A stretch of 64,000 nt of DNA from Aulostomus chinensis (taxonomy: Eukaryota > Chordata > Actinopteri > Syngnathiformes > Aulostomidae). Made by a program: the position numbers and the translations under genes. Below are positions 12,363 through 25,115 of this stretch, piece by piece (the stretch's first letter is position 1; every line of letters starts with the position of its first letter). The stretch covers positions 19,004,677 to 19,068,676 of the forward strand of contig JBBMOA010000020.1 of the NCBI GenBank assembly GCA_037954235.1. Reading direction: 5' to 3'. The notes beneath the pieces are model-generated. The model was not told the origin of the DNA. It did no database searches and worked only from the letters and a program-made list of their open reading frames with translations.

Positions 12363-13039
12363 TCATGAACGGGCAGCACCCCAGATGATGAGTCCAATAA
12401 TCACACCAGCTATGGCCAACACGATCATCAGGATGCACATTTTCTTCCTGGAGCTCCGCTTGGAGGAGAAAAAAATCAAAAAAGGTACAAAGCATGAATT
12501 CATTTTTATTGTCATGGTGGACATATTGTCTGCAGCTTTTACTCAGAGTCCTGGGAGGCATGGTACTGAACTTTATCCTGATAGCAGATATGCATTGGTA
12601 ATTTAGATTCATGTTTGGCTTGATTTCTGAAACATTTAGGAAATTCCATAAATCATTTTTGACCAAAACAGATGAGGACAAAAGGAGCTCAACTACCATA
12701 GCGTTTGACGGAATGATCAACACCTGCTGATACTGCTGCTGTGCCAGTGTCACTCTTGGTGCCTGTCCTGAGCCCAAGCACATTTGTCCCCCAAAAGTCT
12801 GACTAGTGCCACCTGTGCCATGAGACGGTTGGACTTTGGCATGTTATGGTTGTGCGTGCACACAGCAAATGATGTAATCTGGTAGCTGAGTGCAGGATAA
12901 ATTCCAGCGGTGCAATGTCTTCAATCAATAAGAGAACCAACAGTTTTAGATCAGCATGCGCTCCATTGGACAGAGCGCTCCAACGTTAGCCTGTGCTAGC
13001 TCCCTTCGATAGCTATGCTGCAGGAGTGCAAACCTTTCG

Positions 13040-13082
<43 letters not shown>

Positions 13083-15717
13083 GCTTCTGTTTCCACTCAG
13101 TGTTGACGTAAGCAAACTCACTACAAGGTCAGGCCTGGAGCAATGAGAGCAAAGGCCAGCGTGGAGGCGAAGCTGTCACATGCCAGAAAGGCAGCAGGCC
13201 CAAGTGTGAATGTGCCCTCATTTACACCCAGTTTTTAGCAAGCTGACTAAAAACAGTTTAATTAGGAGGTCTTGAACAGGTTTTTGCAACGAGCCAACTT
13301 CTGGCTCAAAAGCCCCGCCCCCTCGTACCTGTATCTCTCATTTCTTATCAGAGTTTTACCTGGTAGTCTGCAGCACGTGCCAGCTGCTGCGTGGCGTTCT
13401 GGACGTTCACGTCTGCACTCTCCACATTGGCTTCTATACTGTCTGCAGAGGACACAGAAAACACACACCACTGTTTGCCTAATCAATAGAAAGGTACATA
13501 AACAGGCTGAGCACAGAGGGAAGAGGTTGCCTTCTTCATGTGCACTTTAGTGCCGAAATATGAGAAAAAATAAGTAAATTCTTTTTTCTTTGACTTTTGA
13601 TTAAGTTTCTCCTGAAACTGACTGCATTATGTAAGCTAGCTAGAAAAGGAGCACAGCCCAGCAGAAAAAAACCCTCTGTGTATCATTCGGGAATGATAGG
13701 AATTCTCTTGAAAAAGTCAGAAATGTCCCGCTGGATCCAAATGTGCGATTGCTGTTATCAGTGAGTAGATGCTTCAGTTGTAACCTTGAGCACAGGAACA
13801 ACGTGTCTCACCTATCATGTCTCCCTGCTCGTGCACCATCATCCCCAGGTCCTTGAAGATGTCGTTGATATCTGTGATGTCAGACTAGAGCCGGGAACAT
13901 GAACAGACACAAATCACGTCTCTGACCACACGGAGACCAACAAGACGCCAATTCACAAAGGTGCGGACGTGTACGTGTGATGATTTGGTACCTCCAACTG
14001 CCTGATGGCTGACTCCCTCTCCTGGATCAGCCTCAGGTCTTCCTCAGTGATGGCTTCAGTCTGGTCCTGCACCTGAGACTGACTGCAGGGACAACGAGAG
14101 AACGATCAGGTGTTATCTGTCCAATGTGGCGTCCCCACACCATTATTCAACCAGCCTTATAACATGAAACATAATAAGGATACATAGAGAAGAAACATTA
14201 CGAGAGGAAAAGTAACAACAAAAAGTCGGATAGTGAGCAGAAATATCAGACCTACCTCGGAAAAGGTAGGTCATTCCCATAATCCGGCTGCCCTCCCTGT
14301 TAGAGGAGATTCAGAAGTTTTACTTGTTGCCAGTAGCAACCGGTGCACATCTCATCCCACTCTCACAGAAACACTCGTGTCCTCAATCCCATGACAGAAG
14401 TTATAAAATTATTTAACGCCCAACAACAGAACAACTCCCTCTGACATTTTTCCTGTCCCGTCCCAGCCATGAATAGTTACATTGACTCCCATTCAGCAGG
14501 AATCCTGCGGGAATCCCGTGGGAATCCCATGGGAATCCCGTGACCCACATTATTCCTAAAATAATATCAGCCTCCAGAACCAACTGGCAGTTGTAGCTCA
14601 GCTGACATTGCTGCATCCAGCAGTGTGTCACATGGGTGTCTTCAACCCTGACGGACATCTTTAATTTACTCTCCAACCGGCCGTGTTGGAGAATTACCAG
14701 CGAGCGTCAGTTGAGTTCTTCTGCTGACCAAGCTACCACTTGAACGAGTCATCAGGAGATTTAGGACGACCTCAGACAAATAACGCACATGTGACAGAAC
14801 AAATACTGAGCTGCTGTCCTGATCTGCTCGTTACCTTTCTGCTGTCTGACGACCTTGTGACATCATACAGCCGATTACTCACCGACACCCTGGAGTTGGC
14901 TCTGACTTTGGCTACAAACTCTCTCTCTTTGTCGGCCGCCTGCCGCTGAATCTTCTGGAAGCTGTTCAGGACGGTGGAGAATTCGTTTAGCAGACGCTCC
15001 TTCTGTATCTTCCTCTGCCGCTGAAGGACACACACACACAGAAAACACAGAGTAACAGAGTTACAGCTGGAGCAAATAGTCCCAACAGCAGTAAGAGGAG
15101 GCAGCGATACCTGATCAGCGCCGACAGGAAGTGCGCTGAAGGCCTTGATCAGTCGGTCAGTCTCCTTCGCTAGCTGGTTAACCTGCTGCTGCTTCTGTTG
15201 CCTGAAAATGAGGTCGGACAGGCAGAATGTCTCAGATTCCCTTTAACATGACGAGACAAAAACAGGTCACCGTTGGGTCTCCGGGGTTAAAAGCAAACCG
15301 CAAGGTAGTTGAGGAATACCAAGTATGTCACCGACTGTGAAATTACATTCTCAAGTTTTCAAACCTTGAAATTTCCACATGAACGTTCAAGCCATTTCAA
15401 GGACTTCCAGCATCGGCCGGAGCTCTGATTATTGCTCGAGAATCTTTTTCAATGTTTGATCAGTTTGTTTGGCAAATGAGTGGCACGTGTCACCAGCAGG
15501 AGTCGGTTCGTGGCTGCCTGGTTGTGTGAGCCCGCATGAGAGCGAAGCCTCCAGAACTCACAGCGAGTGTCGCAGCTGGCTGGTGTCCTGCTCCGTTCCC
15601 AGGAGAGAAACGGCCCTCTGCAGCTCCGAGGCTGGTGGGGAAGAGGGGAGTGAAGACGACAGCGGTTCACACAAACACTTGAGACCGTGAACTGTCATTA
15701 ATGTTGGATGATGACTG

Positions 15718-15770
<53 letters not shown>

Positions 15771-15861
15771 GATTACTCTGTAGTGTAAGCTTCTGGATGT
15801 TGGAGCTGATGCTGTGAACCAAAGCACTGGGATCCTCTGGAATCCCAGCCTGGTAGGCCAT
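12363..15861 (-). CDS. stx7: Syntaxin 7-type Qa-SNARE, 9 coding exons, 255 aa
   Basis: Coding exons in transcript order: 15777-15861, 15562-15631, 15111-15201, 14883-15020, 14256-14296, 13992-14082, 13812-13884, 13360-13442, 12363-12458. They total 768 nt including TGA, and all phases join. The protein starts MAYQAGIPEDPSALVHSISS, close to the syntaxin 7 start; human STX7 is of similar size (about 261 aa). Residues about 10-120 form the Habc bundle. Residues about 160-222 form the SNARE motif, with the zero-layer Gln at Q192 (HEQGD). Residues about 230-250 are a C-terminal membrane anchor after the basic SSRKK. Known role of the family: the t-SNARE for homotypic late endosome and lysosome fusion, with VTI1B, STX8 and VAMP8/7. 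A CA repeat follows the donor of coding exon 1. The gene could be a teleost stx7-like paralogue rather than the direct orthologue; membership of the stx7/12 group is secure. Confidence 0.92.
13046..13081. repeat. (TG)n microsatellite in the last stx7 intron
   Basis: Eighteen TG units between the exon at 12363-12458 and the exon at 13360-13442. Confidence 0.95.
14499..14541. repeat. Short tandem array of GGGAATCCC units
   Basis: Four imperfect copies of an 11-base unit (GGGAATCCC plus GT or AT) lie in the stx7 intron between 14296 and 14883. Each unit is a palindrome resembling an NF-kappaB half-site pair. The flanking text (tcccgtcccagccatgaata) suggests that the array belongs to an interspersed repeat. 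Confidence 0.6.
15719..15770. repeat. (TG)n / CGCG tract beside the stx7 exon 1 donor
   Basis: About 23 TG units followed by CGCGCG. In the stx7 transcript this reads as a CA repeat beginning about 12 bases after the donor of coding exon 1. Confidence 0.95.
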
Positions 15862-16116
15862 GATGGAGAGCTGCCACAGCCACACATGGAACAATGTACA
15901 CAAAAACGTCATTTTACCATATTTATATCAATCGATTATTCTGCTTGTGAGTGAAGCAGCTCTAACAGCGGAAGGAAACCTACTAGGTTACTGCGTCAAA
16001 CCTGCAAAAAAACAAACAAACCCCAAAGATAAAATATGCATGTGAACTGCATTTCTTTAAATCCACGAAGAAACAAAAGTTATATTTGATTCTGTGTGTC
16101 TGCTGAGCGTGAAGAA

Positions 16117-16147
<31 letters not shown>

Positions 16148-18057
16148 GCGACTCCCTCGCTGAGGGAGGACACAAGAGCAATGAGTAAATAAATAACAAA
16201 ATGTAGTAGCAACTACATTCATTTCAGCTCACACTGGAGAAGTTTTCTTCTCGGTTATGTACCAGAATAAAAAAAAAACTTCAATGCAAACCAAACCCTT
16301 GGCTCCACCCCTAGAATCCACCTCATTAACTCAGCTGCTGTTGCAGTCAGGGGTGGTACGGCTCTGATCCGGGACCTCCCTGCCTTTCTACCCGCAGAAG
16401 TGGAAGGGACAGGGACAGAGACAGGAAGAGCAACAGCAGCAAAGACCCCCATAAGGTGCCAGCGGTCATTGTTGCTGGCTGGGGTCAGCTGATCATCAGC
16501 TGACAAACTAGAGCAGAGCTGCGCTTGACTTCGTGGCTCTACTCTGATCAGTCTGCTCTTGAACCATCCGACCATGGGGAAAGTTCTGATCTCCGCCTCA
16601 CCAACTCAGCGCAGGGACAACGCTGCTCAAAGCTCAGAAATTACATTGTCACCGCGTCAGCGGTTTAAAAAAAAAACTGAAGACAAATTGTGTTGAAACC
16701 GTGACTCATTACTTGATCGGTTTGTGTTACAAGAGCCACCCGATTAGACTAACGACTGGCACGTTTCTCTTTCTGGACCACCCACCATGTTTGCTGGGTA
16801 AAACAAACCACCAAACATGGCCAATATTTCAATGGGAATTTGATCCGTTTAGTCTGAGAATATCGGGGAAGACTGGAAGAGCTGCAGATTTAAATTAATT
16901 ATCTTCATTAGAGCTAGCGGATTATGTAACTTTAATAAAACCAAGTTACCCCTGACCAGCACGCTGTATCTCCTGGTACCAGGACCCAGAAGATCGCTAC
17001 ATTTCTAGGTCATTCCGTCAATCACCATGATATCTTTGGCCAAGCACCTTGATAGCTTGACGCCGATGTAGGAATGTTTACTGGCTCCTTCACATAAATC
17101 ACTACCGTGATATTTTGGAGATATAACCTTTGACGATTTGACGGCCAGGAGGGGGAAGGCAAACCTTAGAACAGCCAGAAAAACTCTGGTCGGTTTTACT
17201 GGAAGGATCCCTCAGAGAGAAGAAGACACCTGGTTAGGTCACCATTTGAAGTACAAAAATCTAAGATGACATCAAATCTCATATCACAATAATGATGTGA
17301 TGCTTTGTCAGAAATAGCCATGATAGCCAGGCCCAAATGGGATGTATATGCATATATATAAATAAAACATGATATATAACATATATATAAACATCCCAAG
17401 AACAAAGTACAGTGTCTACTGACCTTTAGCCATAAATAATAGATGAGGTAACAAAACTATGACGTGTCAATCACACCCGACGCATTATAAAGTTATTATA
17501 CTGCATTTGTACTCTAGGCCGCGTGTAATGAGAGGGTGGACAGGAATGTTTTTTTAGACCTGCAGACTTCCTGTACCATCGAAATCACGACCGGTACGCA
17601 AATCACCATCTGTTCAGAAGCTTTACCTGACCAACACCCGTGTGTCAGCCTCATTTGTTCACTTTAACCAACTTTAACCGAGATGCTACTGCACTATTTT
17701 CTCGGTCTTCAAAGTAAAATAGCAAAATACGGTGAGGGGAGGGCGAGAAAGGGGGACATTATCGATGACAACTGGAAAACAGCACAATGTGTGTCGTGAG
17801 CATCTAATTATGAAGGTGAAATGGGTCTAGAATTCAAGTTTTAATCCATGTTGACAGGAGTAAACATGCAGCAGGAATCGAAGCCGCGGCGCAAGTTTCC
17901 TCGTTCCTTAAAAAAAAAAAAGGAAAAAAAAAAAGCAGCGCAAATTCTTTCGGTTGCTGTCTTGTAAAGACTCCGTGAGGACTTGCTGATAATGTATTCG
18001 TGTCGAAGTGTAAATCGTTGCTAATTTAAGGACATAACAAGTTTGGTTGATCTTTAC
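15862..18057 (-). other. stx7: stx7 5' intron (inferred)
   Basis: Lies between the coding start and a probable non-coding first exon. It holds a CT/CA tract near 16117-16147, a poly-A run near 17911-17935 and repeat-like DNA, and I see no second gene. The frame at about 16255-16575 on the minus strand lacks splice context and is not called. Confidence 0.5.
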
Positions 18058-18200
18058 CTTTCTCGTGTTGCTCGCAGGAGCGGCGCTGTTTCCTGATGTA
18101 GTGCCACTCCCCGTCACATGACGCGCGGAGGAGCACGGAGGGCAAATCACTGTAGCGGAAAGAGACGACGACGAGAGGACAGGAAGCAGCTGGGAACGCT
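18058..18200 (-). promoter_or_regulatory. stx7: Probable stx7 5' UTR exon and core promoter
   Basis: On the minus strand a CpG-rich segment ends in GAGAAAG followed by a good donor, gtaaagatc, at 18057. It contains no start codon in frame with stx7. The palindrome GTCACATGAC at 18113-18122 differs by one base from the GTCACGTGAC CLEAR/E-box bound by TFEB/TFE3 in many lysosomal genes. That would suit a late-endosomal SNARE, but it is inference only. Confidence 0.45.
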
Positions 18201-18639
18201 CGTGCATGAAACGTCAAAATGAACAACACAATGCCCTCACCTAAATTGTGTTTATTTGTAATTTAATTTTACACACATACACATATGTGTGTGTGTGTGT
18301 GTGAAAAAATAAAAATATGTATGTATAGACAGATATATATTTTTTCCACTTAAATTTGAATGCACTGCATGGGACAGCTATTTATTCGTGTGCGTTGCGT
18401 GGTCAATTCACCTCATGGGCGGTGGGTGGGAGTCTTGTATTGTGAGCTATGCAAATGCATTTACACAGGTGAGATAATCAGGCCAGGTGCGTGGGTGCCA
18501 GAGGCAAACAGTTTTGACCGCGTGGAAGGCGTCGAGATCAGTGTACGTGTTGAAGCTACCTAAGTGCAAGAGTTGTTAAGTGTCATGAATTTGGACGTAC
18601 AGAAAACTATGAAAGTAATAAATTATGAAGCATCAAGAC

Positions 18640-19190
18640 AACTAAGGTTGGACATCGCGTTTGTACGCTGACACCGGCGCCCGTCATTTACGTTCCAAGG
18701 CATACAGCAGTGACTTACAGGAAAGCCACTTATATTAGTCAAAAACTTGCATCCATGAACTTTGAAACGATCGCCACGCATTGCCTGAGCGTGAACGAGG
18801 ACGGACCACTTGCGCATGCTGGGGCCGTGCGGGTATCGACGATGGAGGACGGAGTGGAGGACGCCGACTGCGGATCCAGGGGTGTCCGGTGCAGCGGCGG
18901 ACGCGATTCGCGGATTCAGCGGACCGTTGGGGACGCCGATGAGTACTGATTCTTCCTCCTGAGGTATGAGTAGCGCTACACAATAAGTAATGGCCATATG
19001 ACTCTGCGCGCACACATTTTTGAGCGTCATCCAAGCTCAGTAGCTGAACAGAGAACACACACTGACTGTGACGTGACTTGCGTTTCCGGGTTCGTTCAGA
19101 TCCGTTGCTATGGCAAACGTAAACAACGGCGATAACAGACTGGCCTACTGAGGCTGGCGGGACTGCTGCGGCCATTGGGGTTGCCACTAA
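18640..19190. other. CpG-rich tract, no gene assigned
   Basis: Rich in CG compared with its surroundings. Long open frames occur on both strands, for example about 18735-19187 on the minus strand, but they overlap in several frames, as expected of GC-rich DNA, and match no family I know. It directly precedes the BEL/Pao element and might be its 5' LTR or leader, or a CpG island of an unannotated transcript. Confidence 0.4.
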
Positions 19191-19194
19191 TGGC

Positions 19195-22100
19195 CTGAAT
19201 AATCATGTTATGTCTGATATTTTTGCAAATGTAAATGAAAATGGGGGAAATGACATCAGCTTGGCCAAAGCGTAATGTCAAGTTAAACAGAAAATGTGTA
19301 TGAACTTGAGGTAAATTGCACTTTTGCTAAGTTTGTTGGTTTGTGGGATGAAGTTAAATCATTTCATAATTCATTGATGGGTTTATTGAGTTGTGATGAA
19401 CTTGAAAGACAACAAACATGGTTCAAATTTTAAAAAAAGAGTTAAATAATGACTTTATTAATGATGTGCAAAAATGGTCGATAAAAACTACCGAAAATGG
19501 TGAATAAAAACGGGTCATCACAAGTTGAAACAATGAAAGTGAGGTCTTTGATGACATTGACCCTGAAGACAGTGGGCGTGTGTGTTCACATGCATCCAAA
19601 TAACCCTGCTTCTAATCAGGTTGACGGGTTAGTCCGATTCAAAATGTCTCATGTAACCACGTGAGCCGATCCGATCCGATTACCCTGATCGTTTTAGATT
19701 TTCGATCAGATTGAAAGGGGTAGTCCATGCCTATTGATAATCCGCTTCATCTCTCATATAAACAGCTGAGTAGAGAGGATTTGGTAGATGGAGTGGTTTA
19801 TTCGTTCTGCACATTCCTTGTATGTGTACTACAAGTCATATGATGTTCACGGGGAAAGTTTTAGTCTCTCATGATCCATAAACTCCATGAGCACTGCTGT
19901 TTCCCATCAGTGCTCGCTACGAACTTTCGTCCCCTGGCTCCACATTTTCAGCGGAGGAAGGCGCAAGCTGATGGTCTCAGGTGGCCTGTACATTTGTTGT
20001 CTTTTACTCCTGGCCAAATATCGGTCGAGGGCGCAGCGCCGCATAATGAGACCACAACACATTAATAAGCGTCACGCATTAAAGAGAGAAAAGATCTTGT
20101 TGCTGTCATTCAACGCGAAGTTAAGATATTTTCTGTCTCTGTTTTTGGTGATATTCCGGATTCCTCATTTGTGAAAACTGGCTGGAGGAATGCGACTCCC
20201 ACTCTGCAAAGGAAGGATGTAAAAGGAAGTAGCTTTGCCACAACAATAAAGCCTGCTGATGATGTGGATGAAACAGGAGCCAATGGTGATGCCCCAAGGA
20301 AACAAAGTATAACTGAGAAGCATAACCCCACTGTTTGTATGTGCTGGTCTCCTGAGCTCTCATTGGAGGAGTGTCCACAATTGAACAGAAAGAAGCATCG
20401 GGGGAAAATCAGCTCTGTAAAGGAGAAAGGAATCTGCTTTGCCCGCCTGTGTATTGGACACATGAGCAAGGACTGCGAAAGACGCCTTACGCGTGAAAGC
20501 TGCGGCAGAGGTCATCCCATTTTACTTCACTTTAAGAAGGAAGGAGCTAGCACAGACTGGAAACAGTCCAAGGGACCATCATGCAGTGGTGCATCAGTTT
20601 CTCAAGGAACTTGTGGGCATACAGGGGCCGGTAGGGACGATTGTATATTGTATGTATAAAGATTTTATTGATTGGTGTGATCGTTCCTTCTTGGTGCTTA
20701 ATACAGCCAAAACAAAAGATACGATCGTTGATTTTAGACTACTGGCTGTAAACCATGATCCCACCGTCATTAAGGGTTAACCTCTGGAATGTGTTGAGAG
20801 TTACAGATACCTTGGGACTATCATTGACTCGAAACTAACTTTCAACTTCAACTGTGAAGCTGTGTGTAAAAAGGGACATCAGCGCTTGTTTTTACTTCGG
20901 AGACTGGCCCGTTTTAACATTGATAGATCTATGCTGACCCTGTTTTATCGTGCTTTTATCGAGTCTTTTTTATCCTTCGCCCTGGTCTCTTGGTTTGGGA
21001 ATTTGTCACTTCAAAACAAAAACTCACTGAACCAAATTATTAAGTGGTCTGGCCGGCTTATTGGAGAGCCCCAACTCCCCATTACAGAACTGTACAATAG
21101 GCAGTTACTGAGGAAAGCGAACTCCATACTGGGGGATCGCTCCCACCCCTTAAATGATGAGTTCCGGCTCCTCCGCTCTGGCCGCAGATTCAGCGTACCG
21201 AAGGGTCACACAAAGCGGTACAGAATCAGTTTTATACCCAGAGCGGTCGGAATTTTAAATGACCATAAGTGTAGACCATAGGGTACCGGACATAAATCTA
21301 TATAAAGTTATTTATAACTTATTTATATGGATTTTACTTCTGATGATTTTATTCAGATCAAAGGACGCACTGACAAGCACTTTTACCATGTTTTTATATT
21401 TGGATAGATTTTTTTTTTTTTTGGATTGATTTTATTTGATTGATTTTATTGTATGGACCTGGCTGGTATGTCTAGTGTGGAGATGTGAGTGGTATGAGAG
21501 GATTGCTGAATTCCTGCCTGCAAAACAAATTTACCCTCGGTTACAAATAAAGAAACCTTGAACCTTGAACCTTATCCTGTCAGTGTTTCCTGTTAAGGTG
21601 AAGTTCACCAAAGGAGGCAACACATACTTGCACTTTTTTGGACCCAGGCAGTTCAGCCACATTCTGTCCGGAGAGTCTCATGCAAGAGTTGAATATTGAA
21701 GGTAGACATGCAAACTTTCTTCGACGCACCATGGGCCAGGAGAAGTTGTCCCAACATTCACACTTACTGGTCTTGAAGTGTCCTCTCTGAACAATGAGTG
21801 TCATTACAAGAGCTCACTCAAAGGAAAATGCCTGTAATATCTGACAATATCATTACACAGGAAGACCTGGCACGGTGGCCGTACTTGTCAACCATCCAAA
21901 TTCCTTGCATCAAAGCCAATGTTGATTTGCTGATTGGTAGCAACACTCCCAGGCTACTGGAGCCCTGGGATATTGTCAACAGCTGTAGAGAAGGCCCATA
22001 TGCTATAGAGACGGTGCTTGGTTGGGTCATTAATGGTCCGGTGCAAGGCAGCAGCACTGCTAACCAGACTGGCTGTTGCTGCTGTGAATAGGCCTTTGAG

Positions 22101-23185
22101 GAAAGACAAGAATTTCTCTGTAGCCAAGCAAAGAATACCGGGGCTGAAAAGAAGATTTGAGAAAAACGAGCAGTTTCATCTGGAATGTGCACGCTTGTCA
22201 CTGACGTCATCAGCAAAGGTTACGCAGAAAAAATAACTCGGCACCAGCTGGGACGGTGAAGAAGGAGAGTAGAGCCACTATCCTGCCCTCCTGTCGTCAC
22301 TCTGCATGGAAGTGAGAGACTGTTTTTGACACGCGCAATAAACAACTGTCCATGCGTTGGTCCACGTTCGGGTGACCTTCCCATTTTATTAACAAAAAAG
22401 GTTACAACAAAACATAACTTACGAGCAATTTGCTGGGAGTGGTCACAATGTTCAGACAGGAGCCTGTGGCTATGATCGGAGACATACAGCAGATGTTCTA
22501 TCAGGTCAAGGTGGCAGAAACAAAGACTTTCTTCGTTTTTAAGTGGTGGCCTGAGGGTGACGTGAGTCAAGAGATTGCAGAGTACAGGATGATTCTCCAC
22601 TTGTTTGGGGCCGTGTCATATCGGAGTTGCGCCTGCTATGTGCTCAGGAAGACAGCCGAGGACAGTCAGGCGCTCTTTCCAGCAGAAGTGAGTCCGTCGA
22701 TGAGGTAAAACTTCTACGTGGATGATTGCATGTCTTCAGAAAGAGAGGCAATTAAAATGATTAAAGATCTAACGGCTGTCTGCCAAAGAGGAGGCTTTTA
22801 TCTGACAAGGTGGGTCAGTAACAGCCGTAAAGTGCTCCGCGCGGTCACTGAGGACCACAGAGCTAAGGCATGAAGTGGATCTGGATTGGAGCTTACAGTG
22901 GCGGCCCTTGCCATTCCTGTGGACAGGATGCTAAGAGCAGAACTCCAGCTACAGTTTCAGGACTCAGTCTTTTGGACAGACGGCACCTCTGTTCTTAAGT
23001 ATATATGGAACAAGGACAGGCGCTTTCATACTCTTGTGGCAAACCGGGTTTCAACCGTCAGAGACGCTACAAAGGTGTCGCCATGGAGGTATGCCAACAC
23101 CAAAGACCATCCTGAACATTATCAATATTCACCCGGTGTGACAGATTTAAAGATGGTGACTGTGTGTTCAGACGCCTTCTGAGGT
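19195..23185 (+). mobile_element. Decayed BEL/Pao LTR retrotransposon (gag-pol remains)
   Basis: Pieces appear in the expected order. At about 19330-19420 there is a gag segment (VGLWDEVKSFHNSLMGLL). At about 20330-20520 there is a zinc-knuckle region with spaced Cys/His. At about 21590-22075 there is the aspartic-protease and DUF1758 region, with a DPGSS-type active site and then ARWPYLSTIQIPCIKANVDL. At about 22440-22800 there are reverse-transcriptase parts, including FYVDDC, the family's active-site motif. At about 22890-23110 there is the RNase H-like segment with FWTDGTSVLKYI. Frameshifts, stop codons and deletions break every domain, and no integrase is seen. An L2-type LINE interrupts it at 20647-21573. 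I could not define LTRs, so the ends are approximate. Confidence 0.85.
20647..21573 (+). mobile_element. 5'-truncated L2-type LINE inserted in the BEL/Pao element
   Basis: Encodes only the C-terminal part of a LINE ORF2. The order is a segment like FLVLNTAKTKDTIVDF, a frame break near 20778, a segment like YRYLGTIIDSKLTF, and then an open frame at 20862-21281 with FYRAFIESFLSFALVSWFGN. The 3' end has AATAAA at 21547 and a short (ACCTTGA)n tail. The interrupted BEL/Pao frame reads DDCIL just before and IL-SVFPVKVK just after, so the insertion site is visible to within a few bases. Clade assignment (L2/CR1-like) is from the C-terminal motifs. Confidence 0.85.
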
Positions 23186-24400
23186 CTGAAATTTCAGAGT
23201 GGTTACATTTTTAAAAAAAAATCTTTTTCATCGATGCTACTCAAAGATATTTCCTGTTGCGGCAGCCCTCCTTTCTTCCTCTTTGGTATTTACATGGCAT
23301 ATTTTTAGTGGCGCACATGTAGCAACATCATATTCTCAAGCTGTTCATAAAATTAATGTAAATACAAAAGTAGGGTGAAAAAAACAAACATCCCCAGATA
23401 TGTGCAGGGCATCATGGGAGATCTGGTTTTGTGATTACAAGTTCTGCTGCTATGTGTATGCTGAAGAGAGCAGAGGCAGGTTCAGGAAGGTTAACCAAAC
23501 AGTTGGTGCAACACACTCAAGTTCGTGTTTAATCTAATCTTGCTGAGTATTTGCCAGTCAGATTTGCAGTTCCAAGCCTTCAGTCCAGGATTGGTGAAAG
23601 GAATTCATGTCAGACAGTTTGAAATAGCAGCGTATCAGCATCTCTGTTTGCTTTGCCTCAAATGAAGGAGCTCTTTGGACTTTTCTTTTATCCGCCACCG
23701 TGAGATGATGAATGGATATTAAACAAAACATCCTGAGTGGGACTCCATGTTTGTATTGAACATGGAGGCTCCTTTCCATCAGCACACTCAGTCAAATGAG
23801 TGTTGGCTCACAGTGCAGTGTGGCGACTCAACCGTATCGCAATAAATGTTTTGCGCATGTGGCTTTACCTGCAGCTGCTGTATGACAATTTTAAAAATTG
23901 TGTTCAATTTAAATGAATGGGCAAATAATAAGCATTCATTTGCACTTAAGATTGATCCATCTGCATTAAATGGATACTTCATCCAGATAGTATGTTTTGC
24001 CATCTGTGTACTCACAAAAAGGTGGCAAGAGCACACAAAGATGTGTTTCCCCCCTGCATTACTTCTTTGCAACTCCAGGATCCAGAAAGATTGAAGAACA
24101 TCCAAGGGAGCTCAAGAGATTTATTCGTCATTGAAATAATTTGTCATCACTTTTAATATTTCAATAATGAGCTGTTGACTGAACACTTAGGTTTCATTAT
24201 TCCTATATAAATGTGACAATCCATGTTGGATAACTTCTTTGTCTCTTCTAATCATATTGATTTGAGTCTGTGTTTCTGTAGATGAGCCATGTGTCTCTTT
24301 GCCATCTAAAATCAATATGTATGTTCACTTATCTGTTGGTCATTGAACGTACAGTGAACCATGCCCATATGACGTGTAACATGTTTGCTTGTGTGGGTCA
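23186..24400. other. Intergenic DNA upstream of leg1 copy 1
   Basis: AT-rich. No protein-like open frame with splice context, and nothing else recognised. Confidence 0.6.
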
Positions 24401-24417
24401 TAACATTTAATGTAGTG

Positions 24418-24427
24418 TACATAAAAG
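24418..24427 (+). promoter_or_regulatory. leg1: TATA-like box of leg1 copy 1
   Basis: TACATAAAAG lies 67 bases before the chosen ATG, which predicts a start site near 24450. The second copy has a matching TACATAAGC at the equivalent place. Confidence 0.55.
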
Positions 24428-24493
24428 CTGTATGGATGTGCACATTCCTCAGTCTTGAAAGACCCTCCTGACTGCAGTCCCGGCTCCTCAGCC

Positions 24494-25071
24494 ATGTTGC
24501 GTCCAACAGGTCTCTGTCTCCTCTTGGCGTGTGCAGTGTCTCTTGGTAGCACTGCTGTGGTTGTAGAAAATGGCATGCCCATCCTGTGGGCTCAAACAGC
24601 CGCGCAAATTGGTGACCTGCCGGCTCAGGATGGCATTTTGACTCCAGACCCCTGGAACTTCATTCACCGCATGAGTTTATACCGACTGATGATCGCTTCA
24701 ACAGACACATACATGGGATCCATGGGGCCAGGTCCCACTGACAGCCCAATATGGGGACTGCCACTGATGCATGCATGGATGCTAACTTCAGGTAAGATGG
24801 AAGTTATGATTTATATTATTTTTGAGTCACGTAAATCATCATCCTGTTATATTTCTACTGAGTTGACCATAAGATTTGAACCACTGGAGAATCAGAGCTA
24901 GAAGTCTAACAGATCATACATGGTTTCTGTAGGGCGTCTTGCTGATCCAACCGGTGCTACAACCTGCGGTCTGCAAACAGGAGATCCCACATGTATATCT
25001 ACTCAGAGCTGGTGGGGCTGTAAGTTTCTCTTTCTCTCTCTCTCTCTCTCTCACTCACACTCACACTCACA

Positions 25072-25115
<44 letters not shown>

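Noticed and set aside
18735..19187. 150-codon Arg/Ser-rich ORF on the minus strand
   Set aside because: Lies in CpG-rich DNA with overlapping ORFs in other frames, as expected where stop codons are rare; no known motif.
20862..21281. A 139-codon ORF as a host gene
   Set aside because: It is the C-terminal part of a LINE reverse-transcriptase protein, followed by the element's AATAAA and tail repeats.
24455..24493. Upstream in-frame start codon of leg1 copy 1
   Set aside because: It falls at the predicted cap site, about 30 bases after the TATA-like box, and would bury the signal peptide; 24494 gives a clean secreted precursor matching the second copy.
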